Positions 36,402 to 46,224 of a DNA stretch of 64,000 nt are shown in pieces; position 1 is the first letter of the stretch, and the number at the start of each line of letters is the position of its first letter. Location: assembly GCA_019058445.1 (NCBI GenBank), contig JAHPZA010000007.1:20129-84128 (forward strand), in the 5' to 3' direction. The notes under the pieces were generated by a model, which was given only the letters and a program-made list of their open reading frames with translations, was not told where the DNA came from and searched no databases. The translations under genes were made by a program, and so were the position numbers. This DNA is from Promethearchaeota archaeon (lineage in GTDB: Archaea; Asgardarchaeota; Lokiarchaeia; Sigyniarchaeales; SOKP01).

Positions 36402-36656
36402 ATGGCAAATAAAATGATGATTAAAGAATATTTTGAACTCAAAGAATTTATAACCCCGATTCAAAATAACTTAATAAAAGCATTACAACAAATAGGGCCC
36501 TCTACTAGAAGAGAGTTGGTTAGTTATCTAAATACTCCTAGGACGACAATCTATGATAATTTATTGAAATTACAAAAAAGAAAAGTTGTAGAAAAATTTA
36601 CACGAAATAATGGGAAAAGAGGGCGTCCAGTAGTTTTTTGGAAATTTGCAGGTTAA
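36402..36656 (+). CDS. Winged-helix transcription regulator
   Basis: 84 residues forming a single wHTH: LIKALQQIGPSTRRELVSYLN, TPRTTIYDNLLKLQKRKVV, wing GKRGRPVVFWKF. Ribosome site GGAGG nine bases before the ATG. Paralogue of the 27.4 kb protein (same TTIYDNL and GRPVVFW wing). Followed by an exceptionally T-rich terminator. Confidence 0.85.
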   Translation: MANKMMIKEYFELKEFITPIQNNLIKALQQIGPSTRRELVSYLNTPRTTIYDNLLKLQKRKVVEKFTRNNGKRGRPVVFWKFAG

Positions 36657-36693
36657 TTTTTTTTTATATTTTTTTTTTTTTCAACTTTTTTTT
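36657..36693 (+). terminator. Multiple poly-T terminator
   Basis: Three T runs of 9 (36657-36665), 13 (36669-36681) and 8 (36686-36693) directly after the wHTH stop codon; archaeal U-tract terminator. Confidence 0.6.
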
Positions 36694-37032
36694 AAAAAAT
36701 AAGATAAATAGGTTTTACTATTGATTTAATTTTCTATTCATAAAAATATTATATAGTCCTAAATTTCCATTGCAAATTTATATAATTAAATGTGAAAATG
36801 ATAAAGTCTATAAATAACTAATTAAATGGACCCCATTGAAAATATCTTTCGTAATATTTAAATTTAGTTATTACCTCTTTAATTTTCATCAATTTTCATG
36901 ATATTACTTCAAAAGACAAGAATATAAAATTTGCAATGGAAATTATGGAGTGTCAATAAAATTTTGCATTTATAGTATGAATTAAATTTTTCTAAATTTT
37001 ATATAATATAAAATAAAATAGTTTTGATAAAA
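36694..37032. other. Aldolase upstream region with 18-bp inverted repeat
   Basis: About 340 non-coding bases before the aldolase gene. They contain a perfect 18-bp inverted repeat: AATTTCCATTGCAAATTT at 36762-36779 and its complement at 36927-36944, 147 bases apart. The right arm is about 80 bases before the aldolase start. AT-rich promoter-like sequence follows it. No RNA gene recognised. Confidence 0.65.
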
Positions 37033-38016
37033 ATGGTTTCATTTAAGGAATTAGGTCTTAGTAATACAAAAAGAATGTTTGAAATTGCATTAGAAAGAAA
37101 ATTTGCTGTGCCTGGTTATAATATAAATAATTTAGAACAATTACAAGCAATTATTATAGGTTGTGGTGAAAGCGAATCTCCTGTTATTATTCAAATTAGT
37201 CAAGGTGCTAGGAATTACGCGAATCAGACGATGCTTAGATATTTGGGACAGGGTGGAGTTGAAATGGCAAAAGAGTTAGGTTTCAACTTTCCAATTGCTC
37301 TACATTTAGATCATGGCAACTCGTTTGAACTCGCAAAATCATGCATTGACAATGGATTTTCAAGTGTGATGTTTGATGGCAGTCATTTAAGCTATGAAGA
37401 AAACATTAAAATTACTCAGCAAGTAGTTGAATATGCTCATGAGAGGGATGTAAGTGTTGAAGCGGAATTAGGGGTTTTGGCAGGAATAGAAGAGCATGTA
37501 AAATCAGATGTACATCACTTTACGGATCCTGAGCAAGTCGAAGATTTTGTGACCAGGACTGGATGCGATTCTTTGGCCATAGCAATAGGCACTTCGCATG
37601 GAGCATATAAATTCAAAGTTGAAAAAGAAGAAGACATACCTGAATTACGCTTTGACATACTTAAAGAGGTCAGGAAGCGCTTAGATAAGTTTCCTATTGT
37701 CCTGCACGGTTCGTCTTCCGTATTGAGTCATTATGTTCAAATGATAAATCAATTTGGTGGAGCACTGGAAAAAGCGTTTGGTATACCCGAAGAACAGTTG
37801 AGAAAAGCCACTCAATATGGCGTTAGTAAAATTAATATCGACACAGATGGTCGCCTTGTAGTCACAGCTATAGTAAGAAAAATATTGGCCGAAAACCCAA
37901 GAGAATTTGATCCAAGAAAGTATCTTGGTCCCGCTCGTGAAGAATTGATTCTAATGATAAAAAGAAAAAATAAAGAAGTCTTAGGCTCTGCAGGTCAAGC
38001 GAAATACATTGTTTAG
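37033..38016 (+). CDS. fba: Class II fructose-bisphosphate aldolase
   Basis: Zinc-dependent aldolase cleaving fructose-1,6-bisphosphate in glycolysis/gluconeogenesis. Seen: FAVPGYNINNLEQLQAI, ALHLDHGNSFELAKSCIDNGFSSVMFDGS with the catalytic aspartate and zinc histidine, GTSHGAYKF, VLHGSSS and KINIDTDGR. I chose the ATG at 37033 (MVSFKELGLSNT) over an in-frame TTG nine bases earlier because homologues begin this way. The enzyme type is typical of bacteria, so ancient transfer is possible (inference). Confidence 0.93.
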   Translation: MVSFKELGLSNTKRMFEIALERKFAVPGYNINNLEQLQAIIIGCGESESPVIIQISQGARNYANQTMLRYLGQGGVEMAKELGFNFPIALHLDHGNSFELAKSCIDNGFSSVMFDGSHLSYEENIKITQQVVEYAHERDVSVEAELGVLAGIEEHVKSDVHHFTDPEQVEDFVTRTGCDSLAIAIGTSHGAYKFKVEKEEDIPELRFDILKEVRKRLDKFPIVLHGSSSVLSHYVQMINQFGGALEKAFGIPEEQLRKATQYGVSKINIDTDGRLVVTAIVRKILAENPREFDPRKYLGPAREELILMIKRKNKEVLGSAGQAKYIV

Positions 38017-38055
38017 CGATTTAATTTTTAATTCGAGTGCCTTTTAGAATTTAAA

Positions 38056-39876
38056 TTATTTGGGGATGTAATAATATTCATTAATTCGTTTCTGGTACGC
38101 GTCTTTATTACTTCCTAATTTATTTACTCGAGGTCTTTTAGTTATCGTATCCCTACGAAAAGTAATACCCATCATTTTTAAAAATAAATTAAAACCATCT
38201 CTTAGATTTTGAGGGGGTAGGGCATTCCCTTCCAAACCGGGTATACCTTCAAATACTAAGATTGAATCAGCAATGAAGTCTTGCGTAATAATATCATGTT
38301 CGACAACAAAAGCGGCTTTTTTCAATTCTTCGATTGATTTTCTTAATAATTGAGCTACCTGCAATCTCATTTCTACATCTAAAAAAGCGGAGGGCTCATC
38401 CAATAAATATATATCTGCTTCAGAAGAGAGGCATTTCGCAATTGAAACTCTTTGTAACTCGCCACCACTTAATTCAGACATATATCTCTCACTAATATTA
38501 TCTAAATCCAAATTATTAATTAACCGTTTTTTATAAGATTGACTTAGATAGGGAGCAAGTTTAATATTCCTGATAAGCTCAGATACTAAATTATCCTCTT
38601 CTACTTTAATATATTGAGGCTTAATGGCAACCTTTAGTTCTACTGATTTCTCCTCATCTTCAGCTGAATTATCAATAATATCAGATTCAATTTTATTTGC
38701 AATTAAGTTAATGAAAGTAGATTTGCCAATACCATTAGGTCCTAAAATTCCAATTATTTCTCCAGCATGAATTTCACTGCCAGAAACTTGTAAATGAAAA
38801 TTCCCTAATGTTTTTTCTAAATCATTGTAATCAAAAATTACATCTCCAACATCAAATAATGATTCTTGTGGTGGACGTTCATGAAATTGAATTGGAACTT
38901 CTCTTATTCTAACATTTTCATCTTTTATATATCCATTCAGATATATATTGATTCCAACTCTAACACCTTGAGGATGAGAGATAATCCCATAAACTCCAGG
39001 CACCCCATAGAAAACAGAAACATAATCACTTAAATAGTCGAGAATGGCAAGGTCATGTTCAACCACAACAATGGTTTTACCATCTTCTGTAAGGGATCTG
39101 ACTAATTTTGCCATATTAATCCTCTCACTAACATCTAAATAAGAGCTAGGCTCATCTATAAGATAGACATCACCATCCTTTAAATAGGCAGCCGCAATTG
39201 CCACACGTTGTAATTCTCCACCAGATAACACAGATATGGAACGATCTAAAATTTCATTTAAATTTAATTTCTCAGCAATAATATCCAATTTGTCAGCAAC
39301 ATCATTCTTTTTGAGTAATTCATATACTTTACCGGATACGAATTTGGGAATTTGAGTAATATTTTGTGGTTTATGAATGATATTTAACTTTTCTTCCTTT
39401 AAATCTAAAAAATATTGTTGAAGTTCAGAACCCTTGAAAAAATTTATTATTTCATTATCATCCGGCGCATTATTCTCAAAACGCCCGAGATTCATTTTTA
39501 AATCTCCAGATAAGATTTTTAACATAGTACTTTTCCCAATTCCATTTTGCCCTATTAATCCCAATACTTTTCCTTTTTTAGGAATGGCCATTCTGAATAA
39601 TGAAAATTGATCTGAACCATATCTATATGTAATTTGATCACTCATCGGATCAGGTAAGTTTACTATACTAATCGCTTTAAATGGACACTTTTTTATACAA
39701 ATCCCAGTACCTGAACATAAACTCTCAGTAATAGTTACACTTTTTCCATCTGGATTTAAAACAATTGTGTTATCTCCCGTTCTAACTCTGGGACAGTATT
39801 TTATGCAAGGTTTTTCACCAAATGGACTACATTTATCTGGTTTACACCGATCTTTATTTAATACAGCGATTCTCAT
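38056..39876 (-). CDS. Ribosome recycling ATPase ABCE1
   Basis: ABCE1/Rli1 splits ribosomes after termination. Seen: two [4Fe-4S] sites at the N-terminus (CKPDKCSPFGEKPCIKYCP and CSGTGICIKKCP), two ABC domains with Walker A GQNGIGKST and GPNGIGKST, two LSGGELQRV signatures and the hinge between. About 606 residues. The open frame extends 38 residues further upstream (to 39990), but MRIAVLNKDRCKP is the conserved start, so 39876 is chosen. Divergent from lysS, 90 bases apart. Confidence 0.96.
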   Translation of the reverse strand: MRIAVLNKDRCKPDKCSPFGEKPCIKYCPRVRTGDNTIVLNPDGKSVTITESLCSGTGICIKKCPFKAISIVNLPDPMSDQITYRYGSDQFSLFRMAIPKKGKVLGLIGQNGIGKSTMLKILSGDLKMNLGRFENNAPDDNEIINFFKGSELQQYFLDLKEEKLNIIHKPQNITQIPKFVSGKVYELLKKNDVADKLDIIAEKLNLNEILDRSISVLSGGELQRVAIAAAYLKDGDVYLIDEPSSYLDVSERINMAKLVRSLTEDGKTIVVVEHDLAILDYLSDYVSVFYGVPGVYGIISHPQGVRVGINIYLNGYIKDENVRIREVPIQFHERPPQESLFDVGDVIFDYNDLEKTLGNFHLQVSGSEIHAGEIIGILGPNGIGKSTFINLIANKIESDIIDNSAEDEEKSVELKVAIKPQYIKVEEDNLVSELIRNIKLAPYLSQSYKKRLINNLDLDNISERYMSELSGGELQRVSIAKCLSSEADIYLLDEPSAFLDVEMRLQVAQLLRKSIEELKKAAFVVEHDIITQDFIADSILVFEGIPGLEGNALPPQNLRDGFNLFLKMMGITFRRDTITKRPRVNKLGSNKDAYQKRINEYYYIPK

Positions 39877-39966
39877 AATTTTCTCACTATTTAATAAAAT
39901 AATAAATGATAAATAATTTTTTTCATTTATACTTATAATAATTTCAGCTAAATTAATGAAAAGATA

Positions 39967-41676
39967 ATGAACAAAAAATTTCCAGCTCATTGGTTAGAAG
40001 AAATCGTAGATAAGATATCAGAGCGAAATGTTAAAAAGATCACTTTATCTACGGGTAAAACTCCATCAGGACATATTCATATCGGAATTTTAAGAGAGAT
40101 TCTAATCTGTGATGCTTTACGAAGAGTATTTGAATCTAGGGGATATAAGGTTGATTCCTTTCTATTTATGGATGATCTTGATGCTGCAAAAAGATTTCCA
40201 GAATATATTGAAAAGGATTTTCAGAAAGAACATTTAGGGAAACCTTTCGCTTATATGCCTTGCCCATTTAAAGAATGTGGATGTGAAAGTTATGGCCATC
40301 ATTTTGGATATGAATTAATTTCTACTTTTGAAAGTTTTGGTATTAAAACTAAAGCTATATGGACCCATGAATTATATAGAGAAAAAAAGATGCAGGAGAA
40401 AATTAAAATTGCCCTTGAAAATACAGATTTAATTAAAGAAATATTGAAAAAATATATTATACCCACATTAGATAAAAATAAAAAAGAACTCTTTCTTGAT
40501 ATGCTCCAAAATTGGATGCCTGTTATGGCAATATGCGAAAAATGTAGCAAAATTCAATATAGAGATAATGATGGTGCAATTAAACCTAATAGAGTCCTTA
40601 AATATGATGAAAAAAAAGAAATCGTAGCATATAAATGCTCTGCTTGTGGAAATTATAACGAAATTTCCGTTTACAGTGGGATCCTTAAGTTAAACTGGCG
40701 TGTAGATTGGCCAACCAAATGGGCCCTGTTCCAAACTACCTGCGAACCCGCAGGAAAAGATCATTGTGTTAAAGGAGGATCATACGACACAGGTTTAGAG
40801 TTATGTCAGAGAGTTTTTAATTATAAAGGACCTGTTAAAGTGGCCTATGAATGGTTGCGATTAGGAGACCGTGACATGAAAACTTCAAAGGGTATTGTTT
40901 TTACCCCGAAAAAATATTTAGAGATTGCCGATCCAGAGTTGTATAGAATGTTAATTTTAAGGACTAATCCGATGAAGCACATTTCTCTTAGAATTGAGGA
41001 AATACCACAATACTATGATTATTATGAAAGAATGGAAGATATTTATTATAGCTCAGGAAAAATAGAACCAGAAGAGGAACAAGAATTCATTCGTTATACT
41101 TATCCATTAACAAAAATTGATGAATTTTTAGATAAAAAGCCTAAAAGGATACCTTTGAAACTTCTAATTTTTCTTTCACAAATTCAAAATATATTAAATA
41201 TAGAGGACTCATATGAAAAAGCTAAGTCAGTCACAGGAATAGAAGATCTCGAAAAATCTATTTCTATTAAAGATTTTGGGATTCTCCTTAAACGAACAAA
41301 AAAATGGGTTGAAGAAGTTAAAAAATTAATTGAAAATGAAACTGATAGTCAGTTAAAGAAAAGTATAATGCAGAAAATCTCTCTATTTGAAATTCCAGAT
41401 AAACATGATGAAGATATTCTTAAAAGTTTAGATAAAAATCAAATAAATGGTATTAAACTTTTACGAAATTTCATATTAGAAAATGATGCAGTAGATGCAG
41501 ACATTATCCAAAATAAAATATTTACTATTGCCAAAGAAGATTTAAAGATGAAACCTAAAAAAATGTTTGAGGCTATCTATCAAGTAATTTTAGGCAAAAA
41601 ACATGGTCCTAGATTAGGATCTTTTTTATCATTACTAGATAAAAACTGGTTGTTAGAGAGATTAAATCTCGAATAA
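39967..41676 (+). CDS. lysS: Class I lysyl-tRNA synthetase
   Basis: Class I LysRS (archaeal/spirochaete type), 569 residues. Seen: HIGH equivalent HIHIG at 36-40, KMSKS equivalent MKTSKG near 304-309, zinc cysteines C190/C193 and C224/C227, and the class-specific RVDWPTKWALF and EPAGKDHCVKGGSYDTG. Charges tRNA-Lys in the cytosol. Confidence 0.96.
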   Translation: MNKKFPAHWLEEIVDKISERNVKKITLSTGKTPSGHIHIGILREILICDALRRVFESRGYKVDSFLFMDDLDAAKRFPEYIEKDFQKEHLGKPFAYMPCPFKECGCESYGHHFGYELISTFESFGIKTKAIWTHELYREKKMQEKIKIALENTDLIKEILKKYIIPTLDKNKKELFLDMLQNWMPVMAICEKCSKIQYRDNDGAIKPNRVLKYDEKKEIVAYKCSACGNYNEISVYSGILKLNWRVDWPTKWALFQTTCEPAGKDHCVKGGSYDTGLELCQRVFNYKGPVKVAYEWLRLGDRDMKTSKGIVFTPKKYLEIADPELYRMLILRTNPMKHISLRIEEIPQYYDYYERMEDIYYSSGKIEPEEEQEFIRYTYPLTKIDEFLDKKPKRIPLKLLIFLSQIQNILNIEDSYEKAKSVTGIEDLEKSISIKDFGILLKRTKKWVEEVKKLIENETDSQLKKSIMQKISLFEIPDKHDEDILKSLDKNQINGIKLLRNFILENDAVDADIIQNKIFTIAKEDLKMKPKKMFEAIYQVILGKKHGPRLGSFLSLLDKNWLLERLNLE

Positions 41677-41716
41677 TCTAAATGTAAAATGAATTAGAAT
41701 TAGTTAAAAAGATTCT

Positions 41717-41911
41717 TTAGCTCTCCTTGTTTTTTTTTGATTCAGATTTATCTTTTTTTTTCTTTTTGCTTTTTTTCTCTTTTATTTTTTTATAGCAATC
41801 AGGACAATATGTTAAAGATTCTTCAATCATTTGCCCACATGTTTTGCAATGTTTATGGGGATATACATAATAAGATTCTCCCTTTTTTTGATATCTTTCG
41901 AATTTGCTCAA
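41717..41911 (-). CDS. Small zinc-ribbon protein with lysine-rich tail
   Basis: 64 residues: YPHKHCKTCGQMIEESLTYCPDC zinc ribbon, then a K/E tail (KIKEKKSKKKKKDKSE). The HKHCxxCG opening resembles archaeal DUF2116 ribbons. Probably ribosome- or nucleic-acid-associated (inference). Confidence 0.6.
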   Translation of the reverse strand: MSKFERYQKKGESYYVYPHKHCKTCGQMIEESLTYCPDCYKKIKEKKSKKKKKDKSESKKNKES

Positions 41912-41975
41912 AATTAAAACTCCTACTTGTTTTTTTCTATAAATGATTATAATTGAATATTCCTTTTGTACTTAA

Positions 41976-43247
41976 TCAATTTTTTTCAATAATAGAAACA
42001 CCTTGAGAGCAGATTTTAATCCTGTAAAATTCAGCATTATTTAATTGAGACCTTATATTTGGTGGGTAATTTGGAAAAGTCTTTTTAAATAGATCCTCAT
42101 CATTTATTAAATCACGCAAACTTTCCTTCCAAGTTAATAAAACACTTTCTATCTTATTTGGATTTACCAGAGCAAAAACAGATCCTCCACCTCCGGCCCC
42201 AGTTAACTTCGCAGCATAAACATCTGGATGATCTTCAATTAACTTAATCAAGATATTATTTGCTAAACCAATCCCATATTCAAAACCAGCATTTTTCATT
42301 ATAAGATTCATAATTTCGGTGTTTAATTTGAAATATTCACCTAAATGCTTCCAATCTTTTTTCATTAATGCAAATCTAGCTTTCCATGCGATTTTTGATA
42401 ATTTTTTGTAATTTTTTAGAATTTTAGCCTCTTTCTGTATATATATTTCCCTTAGTTTGTCATGAACACTTCCGCTTTCATGTGTTACACCAGAATAACA
42501 CAATATGATTGGTAATTCATTAATATTATAAACTTCTCCAATATTGTCATAAACTGCTAATGGTTCTTTAGAGATCTCTTCATGAAATAATTTTCCAACG
42601 TAAGAACAAAAACTTAATCCTCCTCGACTGATAACATATCGATCTGAGTAACCTGCAGTAATTTTTAAATCCTCATCCTCAACTTTCGTGGCCATTTCAG
42701 CAATAATATCTTTGTTTATAGGAAACTCATTTTCCCCTAAAGGTGATAAATTATTAAAAAGATCAAAGTAATGAGATAGTCCATAAAGGATTGATATAAT
42801 TATAGAAGCACTGCCTCCTAACCCACTCTGGCGTGGGATTGTATTAATCAACCCAAATTCAATATTCTGTTCTTTAAATTTTTCCCAAAAATTAGCGCTT
42901 GTTTTAATCAACCTATATATACTAGCATAAACTAAACCACATTCGCCTAAACAATTTTCTTTTAAATCTCTTATATTTTTACTGAGTTCTTCTTCGATAT
43001 CAATTTCAAAAGTGAATTTATTAGTATTTTTAATTATTTTATAGATGCGAAACCGGCTTGAGCTATTTGTTTTTTTGATATATAAAAATACAGATAATGG
43101 GTTTTCTATTCCGTTAATTGCAACTGCGGGCATCCAAAAATCAGCTTCCACAGCATCTAGCGGATTTATTAAATTAATTCTCGACGGAGCTTGAACAATT
43201 ATTTCTGGCATTAAACTTTTAAGAAAATTAACAATAGAATTTAACAA
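41976..43247 (-). CDS. GHMP-superfamily sugar kinase
   Basis: 423-residue GHMP kinase. Seen: N-terminal APSRINLINPLD substrate loop, ATP-binding IPRQSGLGGSASIIIS, GYSDRYVISRGGLSF, and the C-terminal KLTGAGGGGSVFAL motif. The substrate-loop and GYSDR motifs look like the heptose kinase/glucuronokinase branch rather than mevalonate kinase, but this is a judgement by eye. Single gene. Confidence 0.85.
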   Translation of the reverse strand: MLNSIVNFLKSLMPEIIVQAPSRINLINPLDAVEADFWMPAVAINGIENPLSVFLYIKKTNSSSRFRIYKIIKNTNKFTFEIDIEEELSKNIRDLKENCLGECGLVYASIYRLIKTSANFWEKFKEQNIEFGLINTIPRQSGLGGSASIIISILYGLSHYFDLFNNLSPLGENEFPINKDIIAEMATKVEDEDLKITAGYSDRYVISRGGLSFCSYVGKLFHEEISKEPLAVYDNIGEVYNINELPIILCYSGVTHESGSVHDKLREIYIQKEAKILKNYKKLSKIAWKARFALMKKDWKHLGEYFKLNTEIMNLIMKNAGFEYGIGLANNILIKLIEDHPDVYAAKLTGAGGGGSVFALVNPNKIESVLLTWKESLRDLINDEDLFKKTFPNYPPNIRSQLNNAEFYRIKICSQGVSIIEKN

Positions 43248-43325
43248 TTTAAAAACCTAAGGCTAGTTTATATTAAATTTATTAAAATTCTTGGTATTTA
43301 TAAGTTTTATTTTAAATAATTCTAT

Positions 43326-43961
43326 GTGCCGAAGAAAAAAAAACCAAAAAGCAATAGTAAGTTTTTGATTATCCTATCCATCTGTTTAATCCTAATTTTA
43401 TTACCCTTCATTCTTTTTAGGGATAGATTATTTGTAATAACGAGTAATTCCATGGAACCTACCTTAAATGTAGGAGATCTTGTCATCCGTGGAGATAAAG
43501 ATCCAGAAGATATTAAAACAGGGGAGGAAGATGGAGATATTTTGATATTAAGAGGACCTGATTATTATTATGATAAAGGATTTGATCCAATATTCTGGGG
43601 AAATTTAGAGGATGGAACACCAATAATCCATAGAGCCATTGATAAGAAAAAAATTGGTGATAAATGGTATTTTAAGACAAAGGGCGACAACAATAAAGTC
43701 GCTGACGGGGGATATAAGTTTATTAATAAGACGGATGAATATGATTATGTTGTAATTGAATATAATGAATCTGAAGTAATATATATTTCTGAAACTGAAG
43801 TCTTAGGGATAGTTATTTTTAAAATCCCCTATATTGGATATATAAAAATTTATTTTCCAGTAATTTTTGCATCTCTAATAGGGGTTTTGATATTTTATTT
43901 ATTTATCAAATTATTTCATTTTGAAATTAAAATTGTTAAGATTCAAAATAAGGAAGAATAG
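43326..43961 (+). CDS. Signal peptidase I (archaeal/eukaryotic type)
   Basis: S26B signal peptidase, 211 residues, membrane-bound, cutting Sec signal peptides outside the cell. N-terminal TM (about 10-32), catalytic serine in VITSNSMEPTLNVGD, histidine in IIHRAI (the eukaryote/archaea His, instead of bacterial Lys), KGDNNKVADG acidic motif, and a C-terminal TM near 178-198. GTG start at 43326: an overlapping ATG two bases earlier is out of frame. Confidence 0.9.
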   Translation: MPKKKKPKSNSKFLIILSICLILILLPFILFRDRLFVITSNSMEPTLNVGDLVIRGDKDPEDIKTGEEDGDILILRGPDYYYDKGFDPIFWGNLEDGTPIIHRAIDKKKIGDKWYFKTKGDNNKVADGGYKFINKTDEYDYVVIEYNESEVIYISETEVLGIVIFKIPYIGYIKIYFPVIFASLIGVLIFYLFIKLFHFEIKIVKIQNKEE

Positions 43962-44009
43962 AAAGAAAAAAGCTATGTTTTTATAATTTTATATAGAAAA
44001 TTTGATGAT

Positions 44010-45143
44010 ATGGTTAAAAAAGGGAAATTTAAATTATTGTCATATGTAATAGAGGATCAATTAATCTTCTATAAAAGTCTAAATAAAAATATAAAAATTC
44101 TGGCTTTTTCGATTATTGAAGCTGAAAGCTTTATTCCGCTATTACAAATCTTATTAGATTTTTTAAAAAAAAGAATGATTAAATATTTCTCAATCCAATT
44201 AAAGGTGCATGACAAAAATAAGAAATTATTTTTAATAAATTTTGAGGACGTTAATAAGAATGAGATAATCAAGCTTTTCAACATTACTAACTATAAAATT
44301 AATAGCGAAACGACTCAAGTAACTTTTTTAAACAACGAGAATTTGGAACAGATATTTCTAAATATTTTCAATAAAAAGAATACTTCTAATTTATCCATAT
44401 CTGAATCCCGAGAGTCAATCCTAATAAAAAATCATAAATTATCAACATTGTATAACTTTTACGCATTAAATCTTAATCAAATTCATATAAAATCCTCCTT
44501 TATACATAGTTTCTTGGATCTAGCGGGAAGTTTTAATATTAATGGCTATTTAATCTTTAATTTTAAGCCTGGTTTAGATGACAATATCTATTTAGCATCA
44601 TATTTTGTGGAATTTAGCAATAGACTTGATTATAATGAGAAAACTGATCAAAAAATTAATGATTTTTATGATCTTGAATTACTAACAAAACAAAAAATGG
44701 AATTAAACCGGTTTTTTAATTTTCTTTGGAGATTTGACATTTTCAGTAATACTATCTTATATAAGGAATGCTTAGAATTATTTAAAGAATCTTCAGAACA
44801 ATATGAATTTCATGATTTAATCAAATTTAATTCGCAATTTGAAACTAACTTACAGAAACAAAATTTAAAATTCAAAAGATTAAATCCAAATTTATTATTC
44901 ATAGAACAGGGTGTTTTGTTTTATTCGTCTACTTTTTTAGATTCTAAAGTGATTTTAAAAATTTTAAAAAGATATTATTCGAAATTTAGGATCTTCATAT
45001 TAATTTTGGTTGAGAGGGAGTATGAAAAATTGCTTAAAATAAACAAAATTGACATATTAAATAATGTAGAGGTTTTAAATTCAAATAAATTCCTTAAATT
45101 GGATTTTCAAGTTTTTAAAAACCTTTGTTTAAAAAATGCTTGA
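44010..45143 (+). CDS. Hypothetical protein, unknown
   Basis: 377 residues, AT-biased composition (Ile, Leu, Lys, Asn, Phe), soluble alpha/beta by eye. No motif recognised. It lies 48 bases after the signal peptidase, so may be co-transcribed, and is convergent with the uL23 gene (two bases apart). A weak longin-like opening (LLSYVIEDQLIFYK) is seen but not enough to call. Confidence 0.5.
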   Translation: MVKKGKFKLLSYVIEDQLIFYKSLNKNIKILAFSIIEAESFIPLLQILLDFLKKRMIKYFSIQLKVHDKNKKLFLINFEDVNKNEIIKLFNITNYKINSETTQVTFLNNENLEQIFLNIFNKKNTSNLSISESRESILIKNHKLSTLYNFYALNLNQIHIKSSFIHSFLDLAGSFNINGYLIFNFKPGLDDNIYLASYFVEFSNRLDYNEKTDQKINDFYDLELLTKQKMELNRFFNFLWRFDIFSNTILYKECLELFKESSEQYEFHDLIKFNSQFETNLQKQNLKFKRLNPNLLFIEQGVLFYSSTFLDSKVILKILKRYYSKFRIFILILVEREYEKLLKINKIDILNNVEVLNSNKFLKLDFQVFKNLCLKNA

Positions 45144-45145
45144 TA

Positions 45146-45409
45146 TTAGAATACTCCTAAATCAATTGCAATATCTTGAGCAGAATTATCTGGGTGCAGT
45201 TTAATAAAAGCTTTTTTCTCTCCTCGTGAAGTTATTAAAGTGTTAATTTTTACTACTTTTACCTTATGAATTTTTTCAATAGCTCGTTTTATTTGGCTTT
45301 TATTGGCTTTTCTGTCAACAAGAAAAACTAATTTATTCTCTCTTTCTATTAAATCGAATGTTTTTTCAGTAATTAATGGTTTTTTAAGAACCTTATAATA
45401 TCTCTCCAT
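45146..45409 (-). CDS. rpl23: Ribosomal protein uL23
   Basis: 87-residue 50S protein at the polypeptide exit tunnel. Seen: KKPLITEKTFDLIERENKLVFLVDRKANKSQIKRAIE and VKVVKINTLIT, the family's core. Last gene of the L3-L4-L23 operon, one base after uL4. Confidence 0.94.
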   Translation of the reverse strand: MERYYKVLKKPLITEKTFDLIERENKLVFLVDRKANKSQIKRAIEKIHKVKVVKINTLITSRGEKKAFIKLHPDNSAQDIAIDLGVF

Positions 45410-45410
45410 T

Positions 45411-46202
45411 TTAGATCAGCACCTCGTATGTAGTATTCAACTCGTTAAATGCAGATTGTGTCCATATTATTAATCTTCCTGCAACCCCGCCAGGAGCTAA
45501 ATTTTCAATGGATAAATCTTCAACCTTAATTACTTCGGCTCCTGGTATATTTTTTGATGCTTTTAGAATTCCAAAGTTATCTTTTATAACGATTAATATT
45601 CCTTTCTTTTTTTTATATTTACGACCCCTACGCTTTCCTTTACCGCTTCTAATTTTTTTAGATTTTTTAATTTTAAATAATTCCTTTTCGAATCCTAATT
45701 CGCATAATATAGAATAAATTTGTGCCGTTTGTTTAATTGTTTGAATTTTATCGTCTACAACGAGAGGTATTTCAGGGATAGTTTCAATACTATACCCTCT
45801 TTTTTTTACAAAATTAACATCTCCAGAAGCAGATATGGCTGATAATAAGGAAAGCTTGTATGTTTTTTTATTAATTTTTTTTTTAATCATCTTTTCGGTT
45901 TTAATTGAGTGAGATCGTCTGCCCCCTCTTGCAAAAGGAACACGTCCTACATTTCTGGCTGTTGGAAAACCAGATCCCTTTATTCTAGGGGCCCTTGACA
46001 TTCCATGTCCTGTTCCCCAACCCTCTGCAGTAGTCCTAAGACCCGCTCTTTTATCCCTACCTTGAATTTGTTTATTTTTACTTTGAAAAATTTTACTGGC
46101 TTTCCCAATAAGGTCTTTTCGTGGTTTGACTAAAAATATTTTTGGTTTGTCAATTAATCCTTTAGACTTTCCATCCAATCCATATATATTGATTTTTTCC
46201 AT
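45411..46202 (-). CDS. rpl4: Ribosomal protein uL4
   Basis: 263 residues of archaeal/eukaryotic L4 type. The internal loop has KGSGFPTARNVGRVPFARGG and the RAGLRTTAEGWGTGHG segment; a lysine/arginine-rich extension (near 195-207) precedes the last strands. Between uL3 and uL23 in the expected order. Confidence 0.95.
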   Translation of the reverse strand: MEKINIYGLDGKSKGLIDKPKIFLVKPRKDLIGKASKIFQSKNKQIQGRDKRAGLRTTAEGWGTGHGMSRAPRIKGSGFPTARNVGRVPFARGGRRSHSIKTEKMIKKKINKKTYKLSLLSAISASGDVNFVKKRGYSIETIPEIPLVVDDKIQTIKQTAQIYSILCELGFEKELFKIKKSKKIRSGKGKRRGRKYKKKKGILIVIKDNFGILKASKNIPGAEVIKVEDLSIENLAPGGVAGRLIIWTQSAFNELNTTYEVLI

Positions 46203-46224
46203 ATGATCACTTCGCGTTGTATAA

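Noticed and set aside
39877..39990. N-terminal extension of the ABCE1 frame
   Set aside because: The conserved ABCE1 start is MRIAVLNKDRCKP at 39876; the extra 38 residues are hydrophobic, unlike any family member, and would overlap the lysS start region.
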